Positions 9,215 through 18,163 of a stretch of DNA of 64,000 nt are shown here, piece by piece. The notes beneath the pieces are model-generated. The model saw only the letters and a list, made by a program, of their open reading frames with translations. It searched no databases and was not told the DNA's origin. The stretch comes from an uncultured Pelagibacteraceae bacterium (GTDB lineage Bacteria > Pseudomonadota > Alphaproteobacteria > Pelagibacterales > Pelagibacteraceae), in the NCBI GenBank assembly GCA_902628195.1, contig CACOLY010000002.1, positions 22,631-86,630 on the forward strand, written 5' to 3'. The position numbers were made by a program, and so were the translations under genes. Within the stretch, counting starts at the first letter, position 1, and every line of letters begins with the position of its first letter.

Positions 9215-9997
9215 TTACTTCGAAAAAGGTGTGCATATTGGCCTTTTTTTATCTTTTTCTAAAAATTCAACTACATCTTTAACTAAATCATTGGTTTTAA
9301 AATTTGAATCTAAATTTTTTAAATTTTCTGTTAAATTTTCATTTTTAAATATTTCTTTGTAAGCCTCACTCAGAGTTAAAATATCTTTATTGGGTATATT
9401 TCTTCTTCTTAAGCCAATTAAGTTTAATCCTTGTAAAATACTTCTGTTTCCATGAGCAATTCCGTATGGAATTACATCTCTTACAACACCACACATTCCT
9501 CCAATCATTGCAAATTTTCCAATTCTAGTAAACTGTTGGACTGCGGAATTACCTCCAATTATAACATTTTTCTCAATATGTGCATGACCTCCTAATGGGA
9601 CATTGTTTGCTAAAATGACATTATCCTCAACTAAGCAGTCATGTGCAATATGAGATGAAACCATAAATAAACAATTGTTTCCAATTTTGGTTAATCCTCC
9701 TCCTCCATCAGTACCTTTGTTTATAGTTACATACTCCCTAATTTTATTATTATCACCTATCTCTAATTTAGTTTGTTCTCCTTTAAATTTTAGATCTTGA
9801 GGATCATTACCAATAGAGGCAAATGGATATATATTATTATTTTCTCCAATTTTGGTGTTCCCCAAGATACTTACATGTGACTGAATTATTGATTTTTTTC
9901 CTATCTCTACATTTGGACCAATTACACAATATGGCCCAATAGATACATCAGAATTTATTTTTGCTTTAGGATCTATGATGGCAGTTTCATGAATCAT
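9215..9997 (-). CDS. lpxA: UDP-N-acetylglucosamine O-acyltransferase
   Basis: First enzyme of lipid A synthesis; it moves a 3-hydroxyacyl chain from ACP to UDP-GlcNAc. The 260-residue protein has a left-handed beta helix built from hexapeptide repeats (residues about 1-190), the catalytic-His segment SSHIAHDCLVEDNV, and a helical C-terminal domain that begins after NLIGLRRRNI. The length matches E. coli LpxA. Its start overlaps the lpxD stop by one base. Confidence 0.96.
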   Translation of the reverse strand: MIHETAIIDPKAKINSDVSIGPYCVIGPNVEIGKKSIIQSHVSILGNTKIGENNNIYPFASIGNDPQDLKFKGEQTKLEIGDNNKIREYVTINKGTDGGGGLTKIGNNCLFMVSSHIAHDCLVEDNVILANNVPLGGHAHIEKNVIIGGNSAVQQFTRIGKFAMIGGMCGVVRDVIPYGIAHGNRSILQGLNLIGLRRRNIPNKDILTLSEAYKEIFKNENLTENLKNLDSNFKTNDLVKDVVEFLEKDKKRPICTPFSK

Positions 9998-10977
9998 TAT
10001 TTATTTTCCCTTAAAAATTCACGAATATTTTTTGCTGGATAGCCCATTACTTTTGTATTGTTAGGGATATCTTTTATAACTCCACTTCCTCCAGCTATAT
10101 CAACGTTATCTCCTATTTTTAGATGTCCTGATATACCTGCTTGTCCTCCAATTCTTACGTTCTTACCAATTATTGAACTTCCAGCTATTCCAACTTGACC
10201 AGCTATAATTGAGTTTTCTCCTATGTTTACATTATGAGCTATGTGAATTTGATTATCTAAATAAGTATTCTTTCCAATAATAGTGTTCGACATTGAACCT
10301 CTATCTATTGTTGCACCACATCCTATTTCACAATTATCTTCAATTATAACTATACCAATATGTGGATATCTAAGATTTGAATTTTTCATAGGAAAAAAAC
10401 CAAAGCCATGTTTTCCAATTACACAATTATCTAAGATTTTTACATTATCTTTAATTAAACTATTTCTGATAATTGTATTTGAACCAATAGAGCAATTTTC
10501 CCCCAGAGATACGTTTTTTTCGATTATAGTATTATGACCAATAGAGCAATTTGATCCAATGGAAACATTTTTTCCAATTAAAACATTTTTTCCAAATTTA
10601 ACTTTATTATTAAATTCAGTTTCACTAATATTTAATACAGTTTCATCAAAATTATCATTTATTGCATTTGGATAGAAAAGTGCAGTTATCTTAGCAGTCG
10701 AAACTAAAACATTTTCAACTATTAAAGCTTTGCAGTTTTTAGGTAATTCATTTTTTAAATTTTGAGTTGTTATACAAAAAGAAGCTTTAGTTTTTTGAGC
10801 AATACCTTGATATTTTTTTGAGTGAAAAAAAGATATATCTGAAGTGTTAGCACTAAATAAATCTTTTATGTCAAAAACTTTTATATCTTCACTAAATGAA
10901 TTATCTTTTAAATTTAAAGTTTTTAATATATCTAAAATTTTTAAGGGTCCTTGATTATAATAAAATGTTTGGGACAT
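9997..10977 (-). CDS. lpxD: UDP-3-O-acylglucosamine N-acyltransferase
   Basis: Adds the N-linked hydroxyacyl chain in the third lipid A step. It has an N-terminal uridine-binding domain (about 100 residues), a long hexapeptide-repeat beta helix and the catalytic HIAHNVNIGENSII segment. The ORF track begins at a TTG (10992). I prefer the ATG at 10977 (MSQTFYYNQGPL), giving 326 residues, because the five extra codons are poorly LpxD-like. It follows fabZ rather than preceding it, which is the reverse of the common lpxD-fabZ-lpxA order. Confidence 0.95.
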   Translation of the reverse strand: MSQTFYYNQGPLKILDILKTLNLKDNSFSEDIKVFDIKDLFSANTSDISFFHSKKYQGIAQKTKASFCITTQNLKNELPKNCKALIVENVLVSTAKITALFYPNAINDNFDETVLNISETEFNNKVKFGKNVLIGKNVSIGSNCSIGHNTIIEKNVSLGENCSIGSNTIIRNSLIKDNVKILDNCVIGKHGFGFFPMKNSNLRYPHIGIVIIEDNCEIGCGATIDRGSMSNTIIGKNTYLDNQIHIAHNVNIGENSIIAGQVGIAGSSIIGKNVRIGGQAGISGHLKIGDNVDIAGGSGVIKDIPNNTKVMGYPAKNIREFLRENK

Positions 10978-11028
10978 AATTGCTTTTATCAAAGCAATAA
11001 ATCTTTTGTAGTAAACAAATATTGCTAA

Positions 11029-11478
11029 TTATTTCTTATCTACAATTGTTGCAGACCACATTGCATCAGCCATTTTTTTACCTTCAACGAAGGCTTCACC
11101 CTTATATTTCCATACTCTTCCATGTGATCGTATAGCTTCTATATTAAGTTCTAACTTACAATCTGGGATAACAGGATTTCTAAATCTAGCTTTTTCTACA
11201 CTCATTAAAAAAACTAATTTATTTTCATATGTTTCTTTATCTATCCCATGAGCAGTCAATGCTGCTGCGGCTTGACCAAAGGCTTCAACTATAAGAACAC
11301 CTGGCATAACAGGTTGACCAGGAAAATGTCCATCAACATAAAAAGAATCTTTTTTTACATTCATTATAGCAGTCGCAGATTTTAAATTCTTTATGTTAAT
11401 CAATTCATCAATCAATAACATTGGTTCTCTATGAGGTAATAAATTAATTATATCTTTTTTATTAAGTTTATCTTTCAT
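11029..11478 (-). CDS. fabZ: 3-hydroxyacyl-ACP dehydratase FabZ
   Basis: Hot-dog-fold dehydratase of type II fatty acid synthesis; it competes with LpxA and LpxD for 3-hydroxyacyl-ACP. The 149-residue protein has LLPHREPMLLIDEL and the active-site block GHFPGQPVMPGVLIVEA, with catalytic His51 and Glu65. It sits 5 bp after skp and 51 bp before lpxD (measured to the ATG preferred here). Co-transcription with the lpx genes may help balance phospholipid and lipid A flux; that role is inferred from known biology, not seen. Confidence 0.96.
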   Translation of the reverse strand: MKDKLNKKDIINLLPHREPMLLIDELINIKNLKSATAIMNVKKDSFYVDGHFPGQPVMPGVLIVEAFGQAAAALTAHGIDKETYENKLVFLMSVEKARFRNPVIPDCKLELNIEAIRSHGRVWKYKGEAFVEGKKMADAMWSATIVDKK

Positions 11479-11483
11479 ATTTT

Positions 11484-12002
11484 TTATTCAATTTTCTTAA
11501 TTTGCTTATTAACTATATCTAAAACATTTTTTGTTATATCTAAATTCGAATTAGAAATAATCAATATTTCTTTTTTTAAAACTAAGTCTATCTTATTCGT
11601 ATTTGCATATTCTAATAAAATTTTATCAATTTTTTTCATAAAGTTTCTTGTTAAATCAACATTTTTTTTATTCATTTCTTTAATATCTTTATTTTTTTTG
11701 ACTTGATATTCTTGAACTTCTTTTTGATGAGATAAAACTTTTTGTTCAAATTCCTCTTTACTAAGAATATTTTGTTGAGCAAGAATTTCTTTTTTTTGAT
11801 CTTCTAGTTTTTTTTCAATTTTTTTATTTGCTTTAATTTTTTTATCTCTATTTTCAATAGCAATTTCATTAATTTTTTTTCCAACAATAGAGTTTTTGAA
11901 AATAAAATCTATATCTATATACCTTACTTTCGAATTTTCATTAGATTTTACTTGAAAAGAGAATAAAAAAAAAATTATAAAAGTATATTTTAATAAACGC
12001 AT
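11484..12002 (-). CDS. skp: Skp/OmpH-family periplasmic chaperone
   Basis: Periplasmic holdase that keeps unfolded outer-membrane proteins soluble on the way to BamA. The 172-residue protein has a short N-terminal signal peptide (MRLLKYTFIIFFLFSFQVKS), then VRYIDIDFIFKNSIVGKK, the family's first beta strand, and a long Lys/Glu-rich coiled coil. The family is poorly conserved in sequence, so the call rests on architecture plus position directly after bamA, the classic location. Confidence 0.85.
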   Translation of the reverse strand: MRLLKYTFIIFFLFSFQVKSNENSKVRYIDIDFIFKNSIVGKKINEIAIENRDKKIKANKKIEKKLEDQKKEILAQQNILSKEEFEQKVLSHQKEVQEYQVKKNKDIKEMNKKNVDLTRNFMKKIDKILLEYANTNKIDLVLKKEILIISNSNLDITKNVLDIVNKQIKKIE

Positions 12003-12012
12003 TATTTGATTA

Positions 12013-14268
12013 TTAAAAAGTTGTTCCTAAATTAAACCTAAATGACTCAGTTTTGTCAGTAGATTTTTTTGTCAGTGGTTGAGAAAAACTAAAGCTTAAA
12101 GGTCCAATAGGTGTGAACCAATCAACACCCAAACCAGTCGAACTTCTTATTTTATTTGAATCATTTATTGAGGAACTATAGTCTACACCCCAAACATTTG
12201 CTGCATCATAAAAGATGTTAAAATCAAAAGTTTCTAATGAAGGAAAAATTGGTATATTTGCTTGAGCATTTAATGAAGATAAATAATTTCCTCCTACAAA
12301 ATCTCCCCCATCTATAGGACCTATTTTTCCAGCTTCAAATCCTCTCAATTTGCCTGAAGGCAAATAAAGTCTATCGGATATTCTTACATCTTCGTCACCT
12401 ATAGAATTTGCAGCTTTAGCAAATATAGACAAAGAAAAAACTTGATTGTCTAAATACTCATAATAAGTATTATATTCCAATCCATTAACGACTGTTTGAT
12501 TTTCATCAATATTCATAGGTAATGTTTGAAAAAAATATGTACTGTAACCATCGGTTGGTTGATATGTTTGATCTCTTTGATCATAAAAAAAAGAGTAACT
12601 TACCTCCGTATCAAAATAACTTCCTTCTTGTTTTTTAAGAAGACTCGACGCTGCTGATGATGTAGTTAAAGACTCGAAATTTACTAATACACTTGGAGCA
12701 AAATATAAATCTTCTAAATATTCAAAATTAGTTCCTATAGAAAATCCAGTATCATTTGACTTATAACCAAAATCTGTAAGACGGTCTGTTTCTATAGCTT
12801 GAAGGGATAAAGTTAAATCTTTATCAGAATTTCCATAATTAGGTTTTGTATATGAAAATAGTCCTTTAATACTTTCTTCACTAAGTGTTAAATTACTATT
12901 AAGTTTAATTGCTTTTCCTAAAAAATTATTTTCTTGAACACCAAAACTTGTTGAGGTTCCAGAGGTACCTACGCCAGCGCCTAAAGAAATTTGCCCTGTC
13001 GGTTTTTCTTCTACCCTAATATTAATTGATTTTTCATTTGGATTATCAGTATCCACAATTTCTGAACTTACATTATCAAAAATATTCATAGCTTTTACGT
13101 TGTTAATTGATTTATTAAATAATATTCTATTTAATGGATCTCCTTCATCAATTATCAATTCATTTCTAACTACATCTTCTATGGTAATATTATTTCCAAA
13201 AATATTAATATTTTTTACATAGAAATTATCTTTATCTGTAAGTATACTTATCCTGACATCAATTTTATCTCCATCAACTATCTTTTCATCAATTCTAGCG
13301 TTTACAAACTCATATTGTTTTCGAGATGCAATTTTTTCAATATTGTCCAACATTTTTTCTACAATCTTAAGTGAATATCTTTCACCAGAAAATTTTTTTA
13401 ATTTTTTTTCAATATCTAAGAAATAATTTCGGTCAAAATCCTCAGGTAATATAAGTTCAAAGTTTGAAAAGAAAAACTTTTTTCCACTTTCAATATTAAA
13501 GATGATATTAAAATTTTTTTCAGCATCATATTGGACAGTATTATCTAAAACTTTGACTTCAAAATATCCTTTATTCTTATAAAAATTTGTTAACAATCTT
13601 TTATCTAAATTTAATCTTTGTTTATTTAATAATCTTTTTGAACTTATAAATTTCCAGAATTTATCCTCCTCTGAGGTAATAACATTTAAAAGTTTTCTTC
13701 TTTTAAATTTTTTATCACCAGTAAAAATTATTTCATTAATATAAGCTTTATCTCCAAGATCTATATTAAATACTAAATCTATCGTATTATTCTCATTTTC
13801 TTTTTTTAATAATTCAATATCAGAAAAATAATAACCACCTTCTTGTATAAAGTTTTTAATTTTTCTTACTTCTCCATCTATTTGATCTTCTATATAAGGA
13901 TTTTTTTCCTTAATAGTGATCAATTCTTTTATCTTTTTTAAAGTATCTTTATTTTTAATTCCTTTTACAATTAAATTTTGAACAATAGGATTTTCCTTAA
14001 CTTTAATAATTAATGATGCATTTTCAATTTTAACTTCCACAGTTTGAAAAAAATTAGTTTTATATAATTTTTTTAAAATATCATTAAGATCATTTGAATC
14101 TAGATCATCACCTAATGAAACTTCACTAAATATTTTAATTGTCTCAACATTTACTCTCTTGTTTCCCTTTATTTCAAAATTCGTAATTTTTTCCGCAAAA
14201 GAATTATTGATTAAAAGCAAAAATAAAAAACATATTGCAACTAAGAAGTTTTTACCAATTGTTATCAT
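12013..14268 (-). CDS. bamA: Outer membrane protein assembly factor BamA
   Basis: Essential Omp85-family insertase of outer-membrane beta-barrels. It has a signal peptide (…FLLLINNSFA), about five POTRA repeats over residues 25-420, and a C-terminal 16-strand barrel ending in the aromatic terminus FNLGTTF. The barrel contains LYLPSGKLRGFEAGKIGP, carrying the conserved (V/I)RGF-like loop-6 motif as LRGF. The ORF track starts at TTG 14271; I take the ATG at 14268, which overlaps the dxr stop by one base (TGATG). Length is 751 residues. The usual upstream neighbour rseP is absent. Confidence 0.95.
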   Translation of the reverse strand: MITIGKNFLVAICFLFLLLINNSFAEKITNFEIKGNKRVNVETIKIFSEVSLGDDLDSNDLNDILKKLYKTNFFQTVEVKIENASLIIKVKENPIVQNLIVKGIKNKDTLKKIKELITIKEKNPYIEDQIDGEVRKIKNFIQEGGYYFSDIELLKKENENNTIDLVFNIDLGDKAYINEIIFTGDKKFKRRKLLNVITSEEDKFWKFISSKRLLNKQRLNLDKRLLTNFYKNKGYFEVKVLDNTVQYDAEKNFNIIFNIESGKKFFFSNFELILPEDFDRNYFLDIEKKLKKFSGERYSLKIVEKMLDNIEKIASRKQYEFVNARIDEKIVDGDKIDVRISILTDKDNFYVKNINIFGNNITIEDVVRNELIIDEGDPLNRILFNKSINNVKAMNIFDNVSSEIVDTDNPNEKSINIRVEEKPTGQISLGAGVGTSGTSTSFGVQENNFLGKAIKLNSNLTLSEESIKGLFSYTKPNYGNSDKDLTLSLQAIETDRLTDFGYKSNDTGFSIGTNFEYLEDLYFAPSVLVNFESLTTSSAASSLLKKQEGSYFDTEVSYSFFYDQRDQTYQPTDGYSTYFFQTLPMNIDENQTVVNGLEYNTYYEYLDNQVFSLSIFAKAANSIGDEDVRISDRLYLPSGKLRGFEAGKIGPIDGGDFVGGNYLSSLNAQANIPIFPSLETFDFNIFYDAANVWGVDYSSSINDSNKIRSSTGLGVDWFTPIGPLSFSFSQPLTKKSTDKTESFRFNLGTTF

Positions 14269-15443
14269 CAAGAGCTCTTATACACTATAGATTGAATTTT
14301 AAAACGAACGAATTTGCTTAATTCAGTGATATTATCTAAATTTTTAGGCATAATTTTTTTGAATTTTTTAAAATCTTTAGATTTAATTATTTTATGAATT
14401 GTTGGTACAATTTCTCTAAACGATATTTTATTTTTCAAAAATAATTTAACTATTTCATCATTTGCAGTGATTAATATTGTTTCAAATAAAGAAATTTTTT
14501 TTGGGAGCATTTTTATGAATTTTAAAGCTTTAAATCTTTTTGTGTTAGGTTTAGAAAAATTAAGATTATTAAGGATATTAATGTCAATTTCTTTTGAGGA
14601 AATTTTCTTATTTAAATCATTATAATACAAAGCATTAAATATTGGTATTTTCATTGAAGTTTCATGAATTAATATTTTTGTAATACCATTTTTAAATTTA
14701 ATTATTGCATGAACATATGATTTTGGATGAATTAAAGCAAAAATTTTTTTGTATTCAAGATTAAAAATATTTTTTGCCTCAATTATTTCAAAAAGTTTGT
14801 TCATCATTGTTGCTGAATCTATTGAAATTTTTTTTCCCATTTTCCAATTTGGATGATTAAGAGCGTTTTTAATAGATATTCTAGAAAATTTATTCAATGG
14901 TAATTTTAAGAAAGGCCCTCCCGAAGCTGTAATATAAATCTTGTCAATGTTTTGAGTTTTATTATTTTGTAGCAAAGACCAAATTGAAAAATGTTCAGAG
15001 TCAACTGGTATAAATTTTGTATTATATTTTTTCAACTCTTTATCAATTAGATTCCATCCACAAATAATTGCTTCTTTATTTGCTATTAAAATTCTTTTTG
15101 TAAATCTAATTGTTTTTAATGTTGGTTCAAGTCCATTTAATCCTGTTATTGAGCTCATTATAAAATCATTCTTTTTTTTAAAGATTTTTTTCAAATTGTT
15201 AAAATCATTATAGATTTTCAAGTTTGATTTATTTAATTTTAATTTAGCGTTTCGATATGTTTTTAAATCACTTATTAATATATTTTTTACTTTAAATTCT
15301 TTTGCTTGTTTTAAAATTTTAGTTAAGTTTTTATTTGTTGATAGTAGAGTAATTTCAAAATTTTTTTTATCTTTTTTAATTATTTGTAAAGTATTTTCAC
15401 CAATCGATCCCGTTGATCCTAAAATTGCTATCTTTTTTTTCAT
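14268..15443 (-). CDS. dxr: 1-deoxy-D-xylulose-5-phosphate reductoisomerase
   Basis: Commits DXP to the MEP isoprenoid pathway by making MEP with NADPH. The 391-residue protein shows the NADPH-binding GSTGSIGENTLQIIKK at the N-terminus, NKEAIICGWNLI, the metal and substrate segment DSEHFSIWSLL, ASGGPF and NHPNWKMGKKISIDSATMMNK. It overlaps cdsA and bamA by one base each. It works with uppS in the same operon, since the pathway feeds undecaprenyl phosphate. Confidence 0.96.
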   Translation of the reverse strand: MKKKIAILGSTGSIGENTLQIIKKDKKNFEITLLSTNKNLTKILKQAKEFKVKNILISDLKTYRNAKLKLNKSNLKIYNDFNNLKKIFKKKNDFIMSSITGLNGLEPTLKTIRFTKRILIANKEAIICGWNLIDKELKKYNTKFIPVDSEHFSIWSLLQNNKTQNIDKIYITASGGPFLKLPLNKFSRISIKNALNHPNWKMGKKISIDSATMMNKLFEIIEAKNIFNLEYKKIFALIHPKSYVHAIIKFKNGITKILIHETSMKIPIFNALYYNDLNKKISSKEIDINILNNLNFSKPNTKRFKALKFIKMLPKKISLFETILITANDEIVKLFLKNKISFREIVPTIHKIIKSKDFKKFKKIMPKNLDNITELSKFVRFKIQSIVYKSS

Positions 15444-16087
15444 TAAATGGCCTTTGTTAATATAAACATATATGGAAAAGCAAAGATCATTCCATCTATT
15501 CGATCTAATAAACCTCCATGACCTGGAATAATTTTACCAGTATTTTTAATTTTTGATTTTCTTTTAAAAAAAGAAATTACTAAATCCCCAAATTGACTTA
15601 TAAATGAAATGGATAGAATTATAAAAATTAATTGTATTCCAATTTGTTCTTTTAATTCGGGTAATGAGAAAATAGATAAATTATTAAGATAAATAATAGT
15701 TAAAATAATTGACAATAAAAAACCTCCAAACATTCCCGCATAAGTTTTATTTGGACTTAATTTAGTTAATTTAGGTCCTTTTAAAACTTTACCAAAAACA
15801 TAACCACCAATATCAGTTGCTATACAAGTTAAAAGTATTAATAAAAAAATTCTATAATCACTCTCATGCCTTAGAAAATAAAAAGTATAGAAAGAAAAAA
15901 AAATAAAAATAATACCAGGTAAATAATAAATTTTTTTTAAACTTAAATAATGCCATTCGTATAAACTGATTAAAAGCATTAGAGAAATAAAGAAATTAAA
16001 ATAAATTGAACCTTTTATAATAAAGAAAAGTGCTACTGGAACTAATATAATAGAACTAAATAATCTTTTTTGAAATTCCTTTTTCAT
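15443..16087 (-). CDS. cdsA: Phosphatidate cytidylyltransferase (short form)
   Basis: Makes CDP-diacylglycerol from phosphatidate and CTP in the inner membrane. At 214 residues it is shorter than the usual 260-290, with about six hydrophobic segments instead of eight or so. The family signature is recognisable: SFFKRKSKIKNTGKIIPGHG and then GLLDRID. The aspartate normally following the second Lys (K-D) is asparagine here; this residue is part of the metal site in studied CdsA proteins. Position between uppS and dxr supports the call. Confidence 0.9.
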   Translation of the reverse strand: MKKEFQKRLFSSIILVPVALFFIIKGSIYFNFFISLMLLISLYEWHYLSLKKIYYLPGIIFIFFSFYTFYFLRHESDYRIFLLILLTCIATDIGGYVFGKVLKGPKLTKLSPNKTYAGMFGGFLLSIILTIIYLNNLSIFSLPELKEQIGIQLIFIILSISFISQFGDLVISFFKRKSKIKNTGKIIPGHGGLLDRIDGMIFAFPYMFILTKAI

Positions 16088-16761
16088 TAAATGTTTCCAA
16101 AATTTCTTTTTATATTTTTAAATTTTTTAATTATTCTATTATAATCTTTTTCATTAAAATCTGGCCACAGCTTTTTCTCAAAAAAGATCTCAGAATATGC
16201 TAACTGCCACAAAAGAAAATTACTCAATCTTTTTGTATTTCCTGTTCTAATCAACAAATCTGGATCTGGAATATCTTTGGTGCTTAAATATTTTTGTAAG
16301 TTTTTTTCGTTTATTGTTAATTTACTTTTTTTTAGATCTTTAAATGCATTTAAGAGCTCAAATTTAGATCCATAATTTAACGCTAAATTTATCTGTAGTT
16401 TTTTATTTTTAAACGTTTTTTTTTCTGCTGATATTAGAAGTTTATTCAATTTTTTTGTAAAATTTTTATTACCAATTATTTTAAGTCTTATTTTTTGTTG
16501 ATGAAGCTCTTTTATTCTATTTCTTAAGAAATTATCTAATAAACTAAATAAAAAATTTATTTCATTTTTTGGTCTTTTCCAATTTTCTGTTGAAAACGCA
16601 TACAGCGTAAGATATCTAATTTTATTTTTAATTGTTTCTTTTATTATTTTTTCTACAGTTTTTAATCCTGCATTATGTCCTGCATTTCGTGAATTTTTGT
16701 TTTTTAAACCCCATCTGCCATTGCCATCCATAATAATGGCTACATGTCTTAATGGATTCAT
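16087..16761 (-). CDS. uppS: Undecaprenyl diphosphate synthase
   Basis: A cis-prenyltransferase that builds the C55 lipid carrier for peptidoglycan. The 224-residue protein has VAIIMDGNGRWG with the catalytic Asp, GHNAGLKTVEKII, LTLYAFSTENWKRP, and the C-terminal DPDLLIRTGNTKRLSNFLLW. All key family positions are present. It overlaps frr by 4 bp and cdsA by one base. Confidence 0.96.
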   Translation of the reverse strand: MNPLRHVAIIMDGNGRWGLKNKNSRNAGHNAGLKTVEKIIKETIKNKIRYLTLYAFSTENWKRPKNEINFLFSLLDNFLRNRIKELHQQKIRLKIIGNKNFTKKLNKLLISAEKKTFKNKKLQINLALNYGSKFELLNAFKDLKKSKLTINEKNLQKYLSTKDIPDPDLLIRTGNTKRLSNFLLWQLAYSEIFFEKKLWPDFNEKDYNRIIKKFKNIKRNFGNI

Positions 16762-17309
16762 ATTGTCATTATTTCTTTTTCTTTAGTGGCAATTTTTTCA
16801 TCAACTATTTTAACGTGATTATCTGTAATATTCTGAACATTTTTTTCAAATAATTTTTCTTCATCCTCTCCAATTTTTTTTAATTTCAAAAGTTTTTTTA
16901 GTTCTTCATTTGCATCTCTTCTTATATTTCTTATAGAAATTTTACATTTTTCACCCATTGTTTTTATTAATTTTTTTAATTCCGTTCTTCTTTCTTCATT
17001 TAATTCTGGTATTGGTAACCTAATTAACTGACCATCAATTTGGGGGTTTAATCCAAGTTCTGATTTTTTTATAGCAGCATCAACTAAGTTTACATTATTC
17101 TGATCCCAAACTTGAATATTTATTATTCTTGGCTCTGGGGTAGTAATACTACCAATTTGATTTATTGGCATTTGTTGACCATAAACATCAACTTTGACTA
17201 AATCTAACATTGCAGAATTTGCCCTTCCAGTTCTAAGAGAGGAAAGTTCTTTGGAAAAAACTTCAATTGCTTTATCCATTTTAAGGCTGTGTGACTTTTC
17301 ATCAAACAT
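16758..17309 (-). CDS. frr: Ribosome recycling factor
   Basis: Splits the post-termination ribosome together with EF-G. The 183-residue protein has the standard RRF landmarks ELSSLRTGRANSAMLD, GSITTPEPRIINIQVWD, LIRLPIPELNEERR and the Arg/Lys-rich helix RNIRRDANEELKKL. It starts one base after the tsf stop. In most proteobacteria pyrH lies between tsf and frr; it is missing here. Confidence 0.96.
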   Translation of the reverse strand: MFDEKSHSLKMDKAIEVFSKELSSLRTGRANSAMLDLVKVDVYGQQMPINQIGSITTPEPRIINIQVWDQNNVNLVDAAIKKSELGLNPQIDGQLIRLPIPELNEERRTELKKLIKTMGEKCKISIRNIRRDANEELKKLLKLKKIGEDEEKLFEKNVQNITDNHVKIVDEKIATKEKEIMTI

Positions 17310-17310
17310 T

Positions 17311-18162
17311 TTATTCGCCTATTTTAATTCTGCTAAACTCCTTAATTTTTAAATCATTAATAGCAAGTTCTTTAATTATGTCTTTAACTTTTTTCTTTGG
17401 TTCCATAACCCATGCTTGAGTCATTAAAGCATTCTCTTCTTTAAATTTATTTATCTTACCTAAACTAATTTTTTTAGCAATATCTTCAGGCTTACCAGAA
17501 TTTTTCAATTCTTCTTTTACCAATTCTTGTTCTTTTTCCAATATTGATTGATCTATTAAACTAGATTCTAAAGCTAAAGGATTTGACGCAGCAATGTGCA
17601 TTGATAATTGTTTACCAAAAATTTTTACCGCATCAGAATTGTCTTTTGTTTCTAAAGAAACTACAACAGCAAGTTTAGCAAGGTTATCTTTTACTACTGT
17701 GTGTAAATATTGAAAATTAGTAGATGTAGAATTTGAAATCGTTTTAGTTTTTCCTATTGTAATTTTTTCACCAATTTTAGCAATTAATGCAACAAGAGTG
17801 TCTTCAACAGAGTCACCATTTTTCATTTTTGTTTTTTTTAACTTTTCAATATTTGAGTCATTCTGATTATTTAACTCACTTATTTCTTTAACAAAATCTA
17901 TAAAATTATCATTTTTAGCAACGAAATCTGTTTCACAATTTACTTCTATTATAGATGTCTTTTTTTCATCCCCACTTACTGCAACCACACCTTCTTTAGC
18001 ATCTCTGGACATTTTTTTTGAAGCTTTTGAAATTCCTTTTACTCTTAAAATTTCAACAGCCTTATCTAAATCTCCATTAGATTCTTTTATTGCTAAATTG
18101 CAGTCTTTAAAGCCTGCACCAGTTGCTTCTCTTAATTTTTTTACCTTCTCGATATCAGTCAT
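17311..18162 (-). CDS. tsf: Elongation factor Ts
   Basis: Guanine-nucleotide exchange factor for EF-Tu. The 283-residue protein has the N-terminal UBA-like domain ([20 protein letters not shown]…) and the core [14 protein letters not shown] and [11 protein letters not shown]. It is one base from rpsB and one from frr, a compact translation operon. Nothing unusual apart from the Lys-rich composition shared with its neighbours. Confidence 0.97.
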   Translation of the reverse strand: MTDIEKVKKLREATGAGFKDCNLAIKESNGDLDKAVEILRVKGISKASKKMSRDAKEGVVAVSGDEKKTSIIEVNCETDFVAKNDNFIDFVKEISELNNQNDSNIEKLKKTKMKNGDSVEDTLVALIAKIGEKITIGKTKTISNSTSTNFQYLHTVVKDNLAKLAVVVSLETKDNSDAVKIFGKQLSMHIAASNPLALESSLIDQSILEKEQELVKEELKNSGKPEDIAKKISLGKINKFKEENALMTQAWVMEPKKKVKDIIKELAINDLKIKEFSRIKIGE

Positions 18163-18163
18163 A

